The notes below the pieces were generated by a model. It searched no databases. It had not been told where the DNA came from and worked only from the letters and a program-made list of their open reading frames with translations. Source: Diadema setosum (Eukaryota; Echinodermata; Echinoidea; Diadematoida; Diadematidae). Taken from it: a stretch of DNA of 64,000 nucleotides. Position 1 is the stretch's first letter; each line of letters opens with the position of its first letter. Location of the stretch: contig NC_092704.1 in NCBI RefSeq assembly GCF_964275005.1, forward strand, positions 11,968,871-12,032,870, in the 5' to 3' direction. The translations under genes were made by a program, and so were the position numbers. Positions 1 to 12,000 of the stretch are shown here, in pieces.

Positions 1-274
1 ACTCTCTAACAAACTGAAACAAGCCTGCAAGTACATTAGCAGCAACTGCTTCCCATACATTACTCGTTGCCAGATACGTTTTCAATTTCATTTGCTCAAT
101 TAGGAATATGAAACGTGAAAGATTTATCATGTGAAACAAGGGATGGGCCACGTCAAGTGCACTTGCGAACTCGCACATACATTGTAAACACATACACATA
201 CACACAAAGAATTTACAACAATATTTGCCCCGGAATGCAGATAAAGGGGAAAAAATATCTTGCCAATACTTTAC
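1..274. other. Intron of the D1-D2-D'-D3 gene (partial)
   Basis: This is the intron downstream of exon 20 on the minus strand, cut by the window edge. I see no further VWD3 exon in it and no recognisable repeat. Confidence 0.5.
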
Positions 275-340
275 CATCGTAGTTGAAGACATTGTTGTCA
301 AAGGTGATGAAGGAGGAAATGCCATAGGCCCAGCACGATC
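275..340 (-). CDS. Exon 20: start of VWD3
   Basis: The acceptor AG lies at 342-341 and the donor GTAAAG starts at 274. The peptide reads [17 protein letters not shown], followed by VFNYDG, which matches the start of a VWD domain (Cys, then TFDG-like, then a tyrosine-rich strand). It begins with two bases completing a codon from exon 19 and leaves one base, so the gene continues to the left of the window. Confidence 0.75.
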
Positions 341-2864
341 CTGTTGAAAACAGTCGGGAAAAAGAAAATGTTGGAAAAAAAAATTACAGCAAGTTCTAAG
401 AACATCTATAAAACGAAGGTCGCAATGATATTTAAAAGTGTAGGCTGCTTCAGACGTGTCTTCATTATTTGAAATTGACTTTTTCGTCGAATCATTATAA
501 AATAAGGGACTCTTCGATCGTGTGGACATTCTAGCTTATTAGAGCGGTTCTAAATGGCTGCAGTCCACTCGTGATTTCCGCGGTGTTATTAACAATTTCG
601 ATTTGTTATGACGTCATGGCCCCGTCCTCTCCAGCGGGCCGGCTGTGGGGGGGGGGGGGGGGGATGGCCCGGGACGCTCGGGCTCCCGCTTGTTTTTGTT
701 TTTTGTTTTCGTTTGTTTTTTGTTTGTTTGTTTGTTTGTTTGTTTGTTTTTTATAATACGTAGTAATAAGGCCTACATTAGTCTGGTTTCCAGACCCTTT
801 GCGAACTGGACTCCGACTTCGTCCAACTGGACGAAGTCGCCGCCCCGGTGATAAACCTACTCCAGTTTTCGACGCTGAGGGCATCACTATCTAGTATAGC
901 AGAATAATACGAGCAGAGGGTCTGGAAGCCAGACTAGGCCTATATAGGGTCTCACCACTAGGGGCCCTCCGCTATATATTTTTTTTTATTTTTTTTTTTG
1001 TCGGAAGTGGCACCAGAAATATAAACTTGGTCCCATACTCTTAAGAACACAGCCCAGACCCCGCTACCTACTTGATTGCTGATGAAATTTCCAGCTACAC
1101 CGGGACGAATTAATTAATTGAAAGCCGAAATTGAAGGGGAGGGGGCCTTACCTTCATCAACAGTGGAGGCGCATTCCCACGAGGACCCAGCGCGGCAAAT
1201 GCTTTGAATGAAAATTATCATAATACACAATTGGTGACAAACAACTGTTCTTTTTATTTACTTTTTATAACATTAATCCTCAATAGTAAGGACAGTACTT
1301 GAGGAGCTGATAAAATGCACGTTTTATTTCATCCATTTCATTATAATTATACAAAAATATTATTACAGTACAACATTTACATATACGTGTTCATACAAAT
1401 TCAACGCAACATTACGAGATAAAGGACAATACTACGAACACCTGACGAACGAAAATACAATTATAGACTGTGACTTTTATAACTGCACCAGTTGTTGGAA
1501 ATGGATCTTTATTAATCTCAGATGTAGCGAATGTGGCATCTCTAGCTATTCAAGGTTAAACCCTGTTACAGCGAATTGACATCCAAGGATTACTAAGAAA
1601 AAGACCCCACCAAATCCTTTATTTTTCACAATGATTTCATGCCCGCTTCCTATGCAAATATCAAAGGGTATCTTAGGACATCTATGTGGATTTTATAACT
1701 TAAAGTGTATCTTTGCCCCAAAAATTATTTTTGATATGTGAAAGAGACACATTTCAGTAGTCCATTGCACCAACTTTGAGAGAAAAGGGGTCATTAATTA
1801 GTGAAATAATGCATCTGAAAGTTTCTTAACACAATGGGTCTGGAAGGCAAGACTACAGCAAACCCTATTGTTTGTAGTGGGTTACGGAACCACAGCGGTT
1901 CCTGAATCTCCCAGACACAGTGTGTTTGGAAACTTTGAGATGCATTATTTCACTAATTAATGACCCATTTTCTCTGAAAGATGGCGCAATGGATTACTGA
2001 AATGTGTCTCTTTCACATATCCAAAATAATTTTTTGGCCAAAGATACACTTTAAAAAATATATGAAGCAATGAATAAGAATTCAAATGAATTCAATTCAA
2101 TATAGGTATACCTTTTTCTCACCAAACATCTTAGCGATACATAATACAAAGTATTCATTCGACAATTCATATTCTCTTCACAATATTGGAACGAAGTACA
2201 GGTCATAAAACACTGTAAAATGTGATAGAAAATGTATGTACAGATTATTATAATAATGAGAAAGCAATGCATACCTTGACATCGTGACAAAAAGTAAGTA
2301 CAAGGAATAAAAAGGAGAAGAGTATTGATGCGAAGTTACCAGAGATCGCTTCCATATTTTCGAATCACGCCCACTGCGTACGGTGTGCCGTCCATAACGC
2401 AGGGGCAATTCTTCGGAGCCACACATCGTTCGTTCCACTCGTCCAGTACCTGTCCCTCGGGGCACTGACACCCCTCCTCGCAATCGTCGTCCCCGCACAC
2501 CAGGGAGTGGATGTTCCTGCAAGTCCTGGGACACACGCACCGGCTGACCACCTGCCCGTAATTGCATTCTGTGACGACAGAAGATTACATGTACATACAC
2601 AAATTCATGTGCAAGTGAATACGTTAGGAGAAACCCGCATACATTTATGTTGTACTTTAAATCATCAACCATTGCATTTTTTTTTTTAATATAACGAACA
2701 CAGTTAAAACGAAATACCGGTTATGACGAAATCCAAATTAGGCCGCAACGTTATCAGCTCCATGTTCTTTTTTTGTTTCTTTGTTCGGTTATAACGAAAT
2801 TTCGATAATAATAACAAAAGAAAATTGCCGGCCCCGAGGACTTTGTTATAACAGGAGTTCACCG

Positions 2865-2905
<41 letters not shown>

Positions 2906-3494
2906 GTTTATCTATTTTTTAATTCGTATGAAAATATCATAGCATGCTTATTATATTCTTTACATGTGAGCAGCATTTGAGCAAATTGACCTCAGGCAAC
3001 TCCCAGGCAGCGACGGGATACCCCTCCCCCAGCCCCATCTAATCAACTGATATAAGACAGTCATAATGCGACCATGGCATATAGTTGGCATATTTTTCAC
3101 TGTCACTGGTGTAAAGAAATCAAATCAAATCAAATCAAATCAAATCAAATCAAATCAAATCAAATCAAATCGATTCGAATCGAATCAAACCAAATCAAAT
3201 CTAATCAACAGATAAAAATCCACCTCCTAAAAAACAGAAACAAGAACTACGATACAAGATTGTTGTGAAGATAGATCTAAAGGCCCTAGAGTATAATAAT
3301 GGGAGGGCGGTGCAGCTGACAGGAAGAGATGGCGCATTTCCCTGAATGGGCAGGAGAAGCTCATGATCGCAGTAGCAGGCAAGGGTGCCCGAGATAGATA
3401 GATAGATAGATAGAGAGATAGATAGAAGATAGATATATAGATAGATAGATAGATGGATAGATAAATAGATAGATAGATAGATAGGTAGATAGAC

Positions 3495-3525
<31 letters not shown>

Positions 3526-3579
3526 TAGATAGATAGATAGAGATAGATTAGGTAGGTAGGTAGACAGATAGAAAAATAG

Positions 3580-3638
<59 letters not shown>

Positions 3639-3670
3639 TATAGATTAGATAGGTAGGTAGACAGACAGAC

Positions 3671-3721
<51 letters not shown>

Positions 3722-5225
3722 CGATGCGCACAATTAGTATGACCCAAGTAGTGATAAGGACTGTCACTAACGCACAGGACTGGCGTCCAGTCACAAAAAA
3801 AATAATGACGCTTTAATTCTTATCGGCGGTCCCGAGTTTGAAACACGTCAAGTACCCACGTCCGTGGACAAGACGTTCCTACCAACCATTTCTCTGGCGA
3901 CCCAGCTGTATAAATGGGCACCTGGCAACACTAGGGCAATGATAATGGTAAGGCCCTCTGTCCATGGTCATTCTTAACAGACGATGCAAGACCATTATGT
4001 ACAGAAGATATCAGGTAATCCACCAAAGCACGAATGAGAAGGAAAAGAAAAGAAAAACTTACCTCTGCACGGCACTTCTTCACAGTAGATAGTGCCATTT
4101 ACACACGTGCTGAAAATAAAAGAAAGATGACATGATATCATCCCTTTAAGGTTTTAAACCTTGTTCTTCTTCCATTCTTCACATTGCAGTACATATTTCG
4201 GGGAAAAAAGTTATAGAGTACTGGAAGGAGGTGCACTTCATCAGATTCTATCATGGCAGGTACACACAAACACACTTACACACACACACACACACTTACA
4301 CACACACGCACACACACACACACACACGCAAACACACATGATGGATAGCATTCGATCTACACTGATGTCTCAAACTTACCAAAACTCGCAGGGTTTTTCG
4401 ATAAAAGCGCCAGGCTTGTGCACGTTGCCTTTTTCGTCGATGCAGGGGCAGTCACTTGGTGCCACGCACTCACCAGTGGTGTCCGAATAGATCTGGTTGG
4501 GAGAGGGTATTTACAGCTGTAAGTGTTTTGGGGCGCAAACGTGGGTGTCCCTTCGAGACAACATCTTTTCCTCACAGCTGCGTGACTCAGGAATGTCGGG
4601 AAAAATGATATTTTAATTACGGGGGGGGGGGGGGGTGACAGGTTATTTTACACCTCTAAATAGACGATATAATGATGATGATAATAATAATAACTGGTAT
4701 TCTTACCGTGTTATTGGCGCAGAAGCAGCCCTCGTGGCAGATGTTCTGGCTGAAGGGAGAGGTGCGGCTCTGATGACTGCAAGACAACGGGACCATGTGC
4801 GGGCAACGAAGGAATTCCCTGGCACTTGGACACTCCTCAATTCCTGTAGGTGGGAAGAGTTACGTTTATAAAGAAATCTGAACACGTTTAGGCCTACTTT
4901 CACCAATTTAAAGCAGGTACAATCAAACTTTTTTTTTTTGTTCTCTAGGATGATTAACCGTTTTTGTTTTTTTTTTTCAGGTAAATTTTCTTTGTTGGAG
5001 TACTAAAAGGAAGCAAATTTGAGGCAACCTATATTGATACTTGTCACACGTCCTTTCGATATTACTATAATGAAGCTATTTCTTACAGAAGCTTCATATC
5101 CAGAGTATACAGTAGGTGATTTCTCAAAACTCGCCTCAGCACCATCAGATATAGCATGACAGGGCAAAAGGCGCTTTCGCGGAACTCACCAGAACTGCGA
5201 GGAGCACTGTGTGTGTGCGTGTGTT

Positions 5226-5260
<35 letters not shown>

Positions 5261-8200
5261 CTGAAGCAGGCGTCACAATATGCTTGCAGTGATTTCTTTT
5301 TCACCATTTCGTTCCCAATAATGCACTGCTGCGAACTTCCTTGCGGCTCTTCAATTTTCTAGCATTTTCGAAATAAAAACTTGATAAAAGCCAAAGGATA
5401 GGTTGAACCCATAATAATAATAAAAAAAAAAACCTCTTGATAATCGCATAAACAGGATACCCACAACTTACCACATGCGCTGTATCCCGACCACGTGATA
5501 GTCACGCCCGCACGGGCACACTCACTGATGTAAGCCAGGAATGAGGGGCAGGTGTTCCTTTCGAGCATGTCAGTCAGGATTGCTCCACTCTCGCAGGCCA
5601 GTGTCATACAGTCTTGGATGTAGATGGCGCGATCAACGGCTCCGTGACAGGGGTGGAACTCCGCGCTTGCCATCTCCGAGCATCTCGCAGTCGCCCGTGC
5701 ATTATATTGGACGTCCACGTGGCAAAGGCCAAGACCCGACGGGTATGCCGGTAACACTGGGTTCCCCAAGCAGGGATGGGAAAGCCAACTGTTGACGAAT
5801 TCCCCGATATCGTTGGTCGAGCAGCTTGTAGACATGGTCATGTCATCGTTGATGGCGCCATTATAGATGCCACACAACCCCCAAATCTGTAGACAGTGGT
5901 AAAGGGAAAGTGAACGAACAAATTAAAGGGAAGATAAACCCCAAGAACAATGTGGATTGAGTGAAAGCAGCAACATTAGTAGAACACATCAGTGAAAGTT
6001 TGAAGAAAATCGGACAATCGATGCAAAAGTTATGAATTTTTAAAGTTTTGGTGTTGGAACCGCTGGATGAGGAGACTACTAGAGGTTATGACGTATGAGT
6101 GGACTACAATAATGATCAAGAAAATATAAAGAAAATACTACAAAAATCCATTTTTCATGAAAATTACAAATTTCATCAACTTGATATTGACATATGTTAA
6201 GGGTAGCAATTATTCCCCCTGCTTTCTGAAAGCGGTTGGTCCACTGCTCTTTCATAATTCTAGAAAAGTGAATTTTTGTTGAATATCCTTTATATTTTCT
6301 TTGTATTGTTGTCGACTCATACGTCATATCCTCTAGTAGTGTCCTCATCCAGCGGTTCCAACACCAAAACTTTAAAAATTCATAACTTTTGCATCGATTG
6401 TCCGATTTTTCTCAAACTTTCACTGATGTGTTCTACTAATGTTGCTGCATTCACTCAATCCACATTGCTCTTTGGGTTTACCTTCCCTTTAAAGGGGGGG
6501 GGGGGAGGACGAAGGAGTACCAGGGATGTGGCCCAGTGTCTTATGCTCAAAATTAGCACACGCCCACCCCACCCCAAAGAAAAAGTTTCGATAAAGATCA
6601 CTGTATGAACTACGATCGCGTATGTCTACCGGAGTGACCTAGCTTTATCACTACAAAATTATCGTCAGACATCCTGTTTGAAAGGCAAATTTCTTTTCAG
6701 CCATTAAAATATTTTATGCTCTTGTTGTCAGTTTGATATATTTTTGTTGCATATTAGCCGTTTGTTTGTTTGTTTGTTTGTTTTTGCATATGGATCGTAT
6801 TCGCGTTGTTTGATATGAAAGTACCTGGCCCTTCATGGACTCCGAAGCGCTGATCTCCAGCCTGGAGGCCCAGTCCCATTTCACGCTCAATCCGACGTCA
6901 GCGGTGACGAGAAGGAAGTTTCCCGCCATGTTCCTCACCTCCACGCCGTAGGGTAGGATGAGGGGCAGGTCAACGAAGAAGTGGTCGCGACGAACGGTTC
7001 GGTCCGGTTTGAATCTGGCCAGGGGGAGATGGATCGTTTGAATAGAGTGATCTATATGTTTTACAAGCTTTGCTTTTTAGTGAACTACCTTTTTTTCCAA
7101 ACTTACTTTCCAATTAACCCTTATAGCATGCATAGGTGTTTTTCGTTATTATGCTTTAAGCAAATGTACATGTACATGTCATGCTTTATCACATACTGTA
7201 CACTGCGTTATGTATTTGTTCTTTTAAAATTGATCTAACAATAATCGTTTAATGCATGTTTTGTATATTGTTTCACTCTTTGTTGGATGGAAAAATCGTA
7301 TTGAATCGAATTAAATTAAATTAAATTGAATTGAATTGAATTGAATTGAATTGAATTGAATTGAATTGAATTGAATTAAATTAAATTAAATTAAATTAAA
7401 TTAAATTGAATTAAATTAAATTAAATTTAATTGAATTGAATTGAATTGAATTGAATCGAATCGAATCGAATCGAATCGAATTTAATTGAATTGAATTGAA
7501 TTAAATTAAATCAAATTAAATTAAATTGAATTGAATTGAATTGAATTGAATTGAATCGAATTGAATTGAACTGAATGCAGCCACGTGCAAACTGTATTAT
7601 GTCTCAAAGAAAGATAGGTGTTTCCGTAAAGATGTGAAAGAGCATGAAAAGAAAAAAAAAAACATCCACTTCGGCACTTACAGCCGTGTAGAATTTACAT
7701 TGGATAATTTGGTGACATGATAGCAATGGTGAATCTTTCACATGTAATTTTTGGTGATTTTTGGAGGAAACGTGAACATGGACTTTTTTCACCTGAGTCT
7801 GTTGTCGCCCCGATCTACCATCTGTTATATACTTACAGCAGAGTTTCGGTGGTGTTGTCGAACGTTATCACGGAAAGTTTCACGTACGGGTCGCAGGCAG
7901 TGTTTGCGAGGTAGCAGTTGTACCCCAGACGAAGGTTGAAGGTGAGTCCTCTGTAGTCCGTATCGTCGCGAGGTTCAACCAGCAGGTGCTCACAGGCCTC
8001 GAGAGAAATTCAAGAAAGGTTAAAGTACCCACATGTATCACGATAATGTTAATCCACTTGTGCGAGACAGATTAAAAGTTTGATCACTAAGTCGAAGTTT
8101 TAAGTGCAGTAAAGATAAAGTGATTACTTTACAAAGAAATACAGAACAATGAGGAAGATAAACCTGAAAACCTGACAAGGACTATGAAATAATCAATGAA

Positions 8201-8946
8201 GAGAAAGGCGATCAGCAAATTCTTTCTATACGGGGCCTACCAACATGGATCGGTTATTAGTTCACTGTTGGTTTGTCAGGTTGACATACCTAAACATTCA
8301 GACGCATTGGTGAGATGAACGTACTTGAAATTTCAAACGTACAATAAAGTAAGCATGCAAATTTTGATTATAGAAGCTAGGGATCGCGACTAAGTTCAGA
8401 ATTGCAGTTCTAGGATTTAGTCATTAACATACAGTCTACTCCCGTTATAACCGAACAAAAATAATCAATATAATAATGTTTGAGCCTGAATGTTTACTTC
8501 GTTGTAACCAGAATTTCGTTATAACCGTGTTCGTTTTAACGGAAGTGCACTGTACTGCCGCAGTCATGGAAAACATCAACATTATCATTATCATCATCTC
8601 AGATGGAGGGGGACCCGCTTCCCAACTCATCTCGTCTCATCCTACCTGGTTGATGCTGTAAATCAATCCGTCGAATGTTCTGAAGATATTGAGATGACTT
8701 CCCGTCGCGCTGCACAAAGCCCCACAGAAATTCGACTTTCTCACGCAGTCCCATGTTGCGCCAGTACACGTGCTAAGGAGTATCAACAACCAAAGCTATC
8801 ATAGAAAATAATGCGTGCACTGAGCAAATCCACCCCACGCAAGACAATAAACAAACAAGCTAGGTTGATAGATTTTGCATCGACATACTGTATAAGGATG
8901 TGCGTCTTGCTAATCCACTTCTTGCGAATCACGTTGAATAAACATG

Positions 8947-9015
<69 letters not shown>

Positions 9016-12000
9016 TATCATAGTACATAGTATTCGTAGCATCCGCCGATTTGATCTGACCTGTATTTGAAAAAAAAAAAAATGGACGTGCTGATGTACC
9101 GGCTGGTTACACATGAAATGTTTAGCATCTGTCTCAAAGTAAAACCAGTGCAATATTGAGACATTTGCGCTGCCAATAAGGGAAGCAAAGGGAAGCAATA
9201 TCTTGCAATCTTTCGAATTGTACATAAACGTGTGCCCACCACAAACTGCAGTCTATGATGATTTCTTCTCCATTCGCATACGACGTCCCTTGATGTACGC
9301 AGAAGCAATTTGCCCGTGAAACGCAGGAGTCATTCTGGGCGTTCCAGTATGTATCTGATAAAAAAACAAAAATGACAGAGAGGAAAAGACAGAATAGAAA
9401 AAGGATAGATGAAATACCAACATTCTATTCACGTATTGAAAAGGCATCTTTTAATGTATAGGTGTAGCATACAAAGATAAGATGGCTGACAAAGAGAGAA
9501 TGGGGAAGGAAAATCGTTTTCACTCACTCGCTACATCCAAAAGAAAAGAAAGAGAGAGCCCGTATAGGGAGAAGATTATGGGACTGAGAATGTTTCCCGT
9601 TACTGTGCTAATAATCTAAGCGGGGTTCCCACTATCACGATTGGCGCCACGATTCAAATCGTGGTCTTAATTGTGAAGCAATCGTGGTGATCTTATCAGA
9701 TTGTATTAGGTTGTATCAGATCGACTTGAGGTCAATCGTGGCAATCGCCTTAATCGTAGACAATTTTTGGACGGTTCAAAAATTTTCTACGATTAACACG
9801 ATTAATTTTTTATCATGATCACCGCATCAGATTGTCTTGGATCGTACAAAAACGCAGCAAATCTTATCTAATCGTTCTTCTTAATCGTGTTGATCGGGAT
9901 CGACTTTTCACTTTCCTCCTGCTTATTTTGCACATTTGCCCTTATTTTACTCGCAAATCGTATATATTTTGTATTCCGCGAGGTTGAATAATGGGGGGGG
10001 GGGGGGGCACAATGAAATATAAAATAACACCACTGAAACATCCATCAGAAGCAGAATGTTTCACATACCCCACAAAGTAACTTTTGTGACTTTTGAAAAT
10101 TGACCATTGTCGTGGATGTAAGGTCACTCGTGCATGACTATAGATCACTGTCATTATTTTTCACATAGAAGTTAGTCAATAAGTGTAGCAATATCCCCTG
10201 CGAAATAATGACTTTTTCTTGTTGATAAAAAAATGACATTACACGTGTATTTTAGGGGAGTTACCTTTCTGTTGTGTGTGTATGTCGGTTTTTTTAAACA
10301 ATAAATCAAGCCAAACCAACCAAACTTTCAGTACCCCATGAGATAACGACATTTTGAAATAAGAATGCATAATAATTATGATACATACTATGCAAATATT
10401 AAATCAAACACACAAGCAATGCTATCAGTTCGCCCAACTTTCTTATATTGAGTATATAAGACATGTTAGCATTCAAAAAGATCCCATCCTCTGTTTTATC
10501 TTCACTTTCATTATATTTTCTTCATGTATTTCAAAGGAAGGTGAAAACATTTGTCTTGATTTTTTTTTTTTTTCTGGGGAAGATGGGGGCAATGATCTGA
10601 TCTTGTGTATTCGGTTTTTTTTTTGTTTGTTTTTTTTTGGGGGGGGTGGGGGGAGTGTGAGCACGTTTCTATTCAATAATTTTTTAATTTCTTTAGGTTA
10701 AATTAGAGGAGGGACTATCTGAGGTTGTGGCTGGCATAGGTGATGCTTTCTATCTGATGATAACGTAATCGTCATTTGCAATACCGCGAAAGGTCACATT
10801 CTCATCATCCTCAACCTGTCAACTCTTGCCATCATCAATGGTTGTGGATAGTAGGCCTAATCACTCTGCAGAAGTTGAGGAAAGAATGAAATCCATCGTC
10901 GGCCGGACTATAATATTCCCATTCGGGTGCAATCGCACCTTAAAGAGGATGGCTAGTAACTGATCAGTGGGAATCAGTGGGCATGCAGGGGGATTGTTCC
11001 AATCCTTGTTGGACTCATTTAAGAGTAATTTATATATCTATTGTTGTGTGAAAATTATTTGCTTCAGAACGGTCTCATATTCAAGTAATGTGCAGTTTAA
11101 TGTTTCTAGGTTAGCATGCCTGTAAAGTGACGTACGGGGCGATCGTTAACGTTAAACTGCACATTACTTGAATATGAGACCATTCTGAAACAAATAATTT
11201 TCACGCAACAATAGATATATAATGTACTCTTAAATGAGTCCAACAAGGATTGGAACAGTTATCCCCTGCATGCCCCTGCATGATCAGATACTAGCCATCC
11301 CCTTTAAACGGGCGTCGCTTTTGATCCCGATGGTGAAAGATATCGTATCTTATCTCAACAGCCCGCATTGATTCACGGTATTCGTAATGGAACGTATCGC
11401 AACGTAGCTGCACGCACCAAAGCGGTTATCCCGATCGTAATGATAGTGGTAGATCGGAACCAATCATGGACTCAATCGGGACAATCCTATCGGATCGTAT
11501 TTGAACGGGAGACCAGATCGTGACAGATCGTATTGCTGAAATAGACCAATCGTGACCATTGTATCGCATCCAAGCAAAGCAACACGTATTGACTCGCACA
11601 ACCTCGTATCCAAACGTGAAATTTCAGACGAGTTCAACGAATCTTCCACGATCAGTTACGAATGTCCAATCGTGACGTTCGTAATAGATCGTACGATAGT
11701 GGGAACCCCGCTTATACCCCGTTCCCACTGCCAATCAGATCAACTCGATCAAGCGAGATTAATCCCGATGACCTATTTTTACCAGAGCAATCCCGACCAA
11801 ATGCTCGATCGTCCTTCAACACGATCCCTCCCCGACCGCTATTCGATCTTGTACGATCCACACCCGACCATTCTCGACATCTCCAGAATCTCTCCTCGAC
11901 AACCACATAGATCTCTACTCGAACATCCCGATCTACACACAATCAATACACGATCGCTACACGGTCAATACTAGATTTCTACTAGACTTCTTAGACCAGC

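Noticed and set aside
3361-3747. 128-aa open frame across the GATA array
   Set aside because: It is a translation of tetramer repeats (YLSI pattern) and has no start context or domain.
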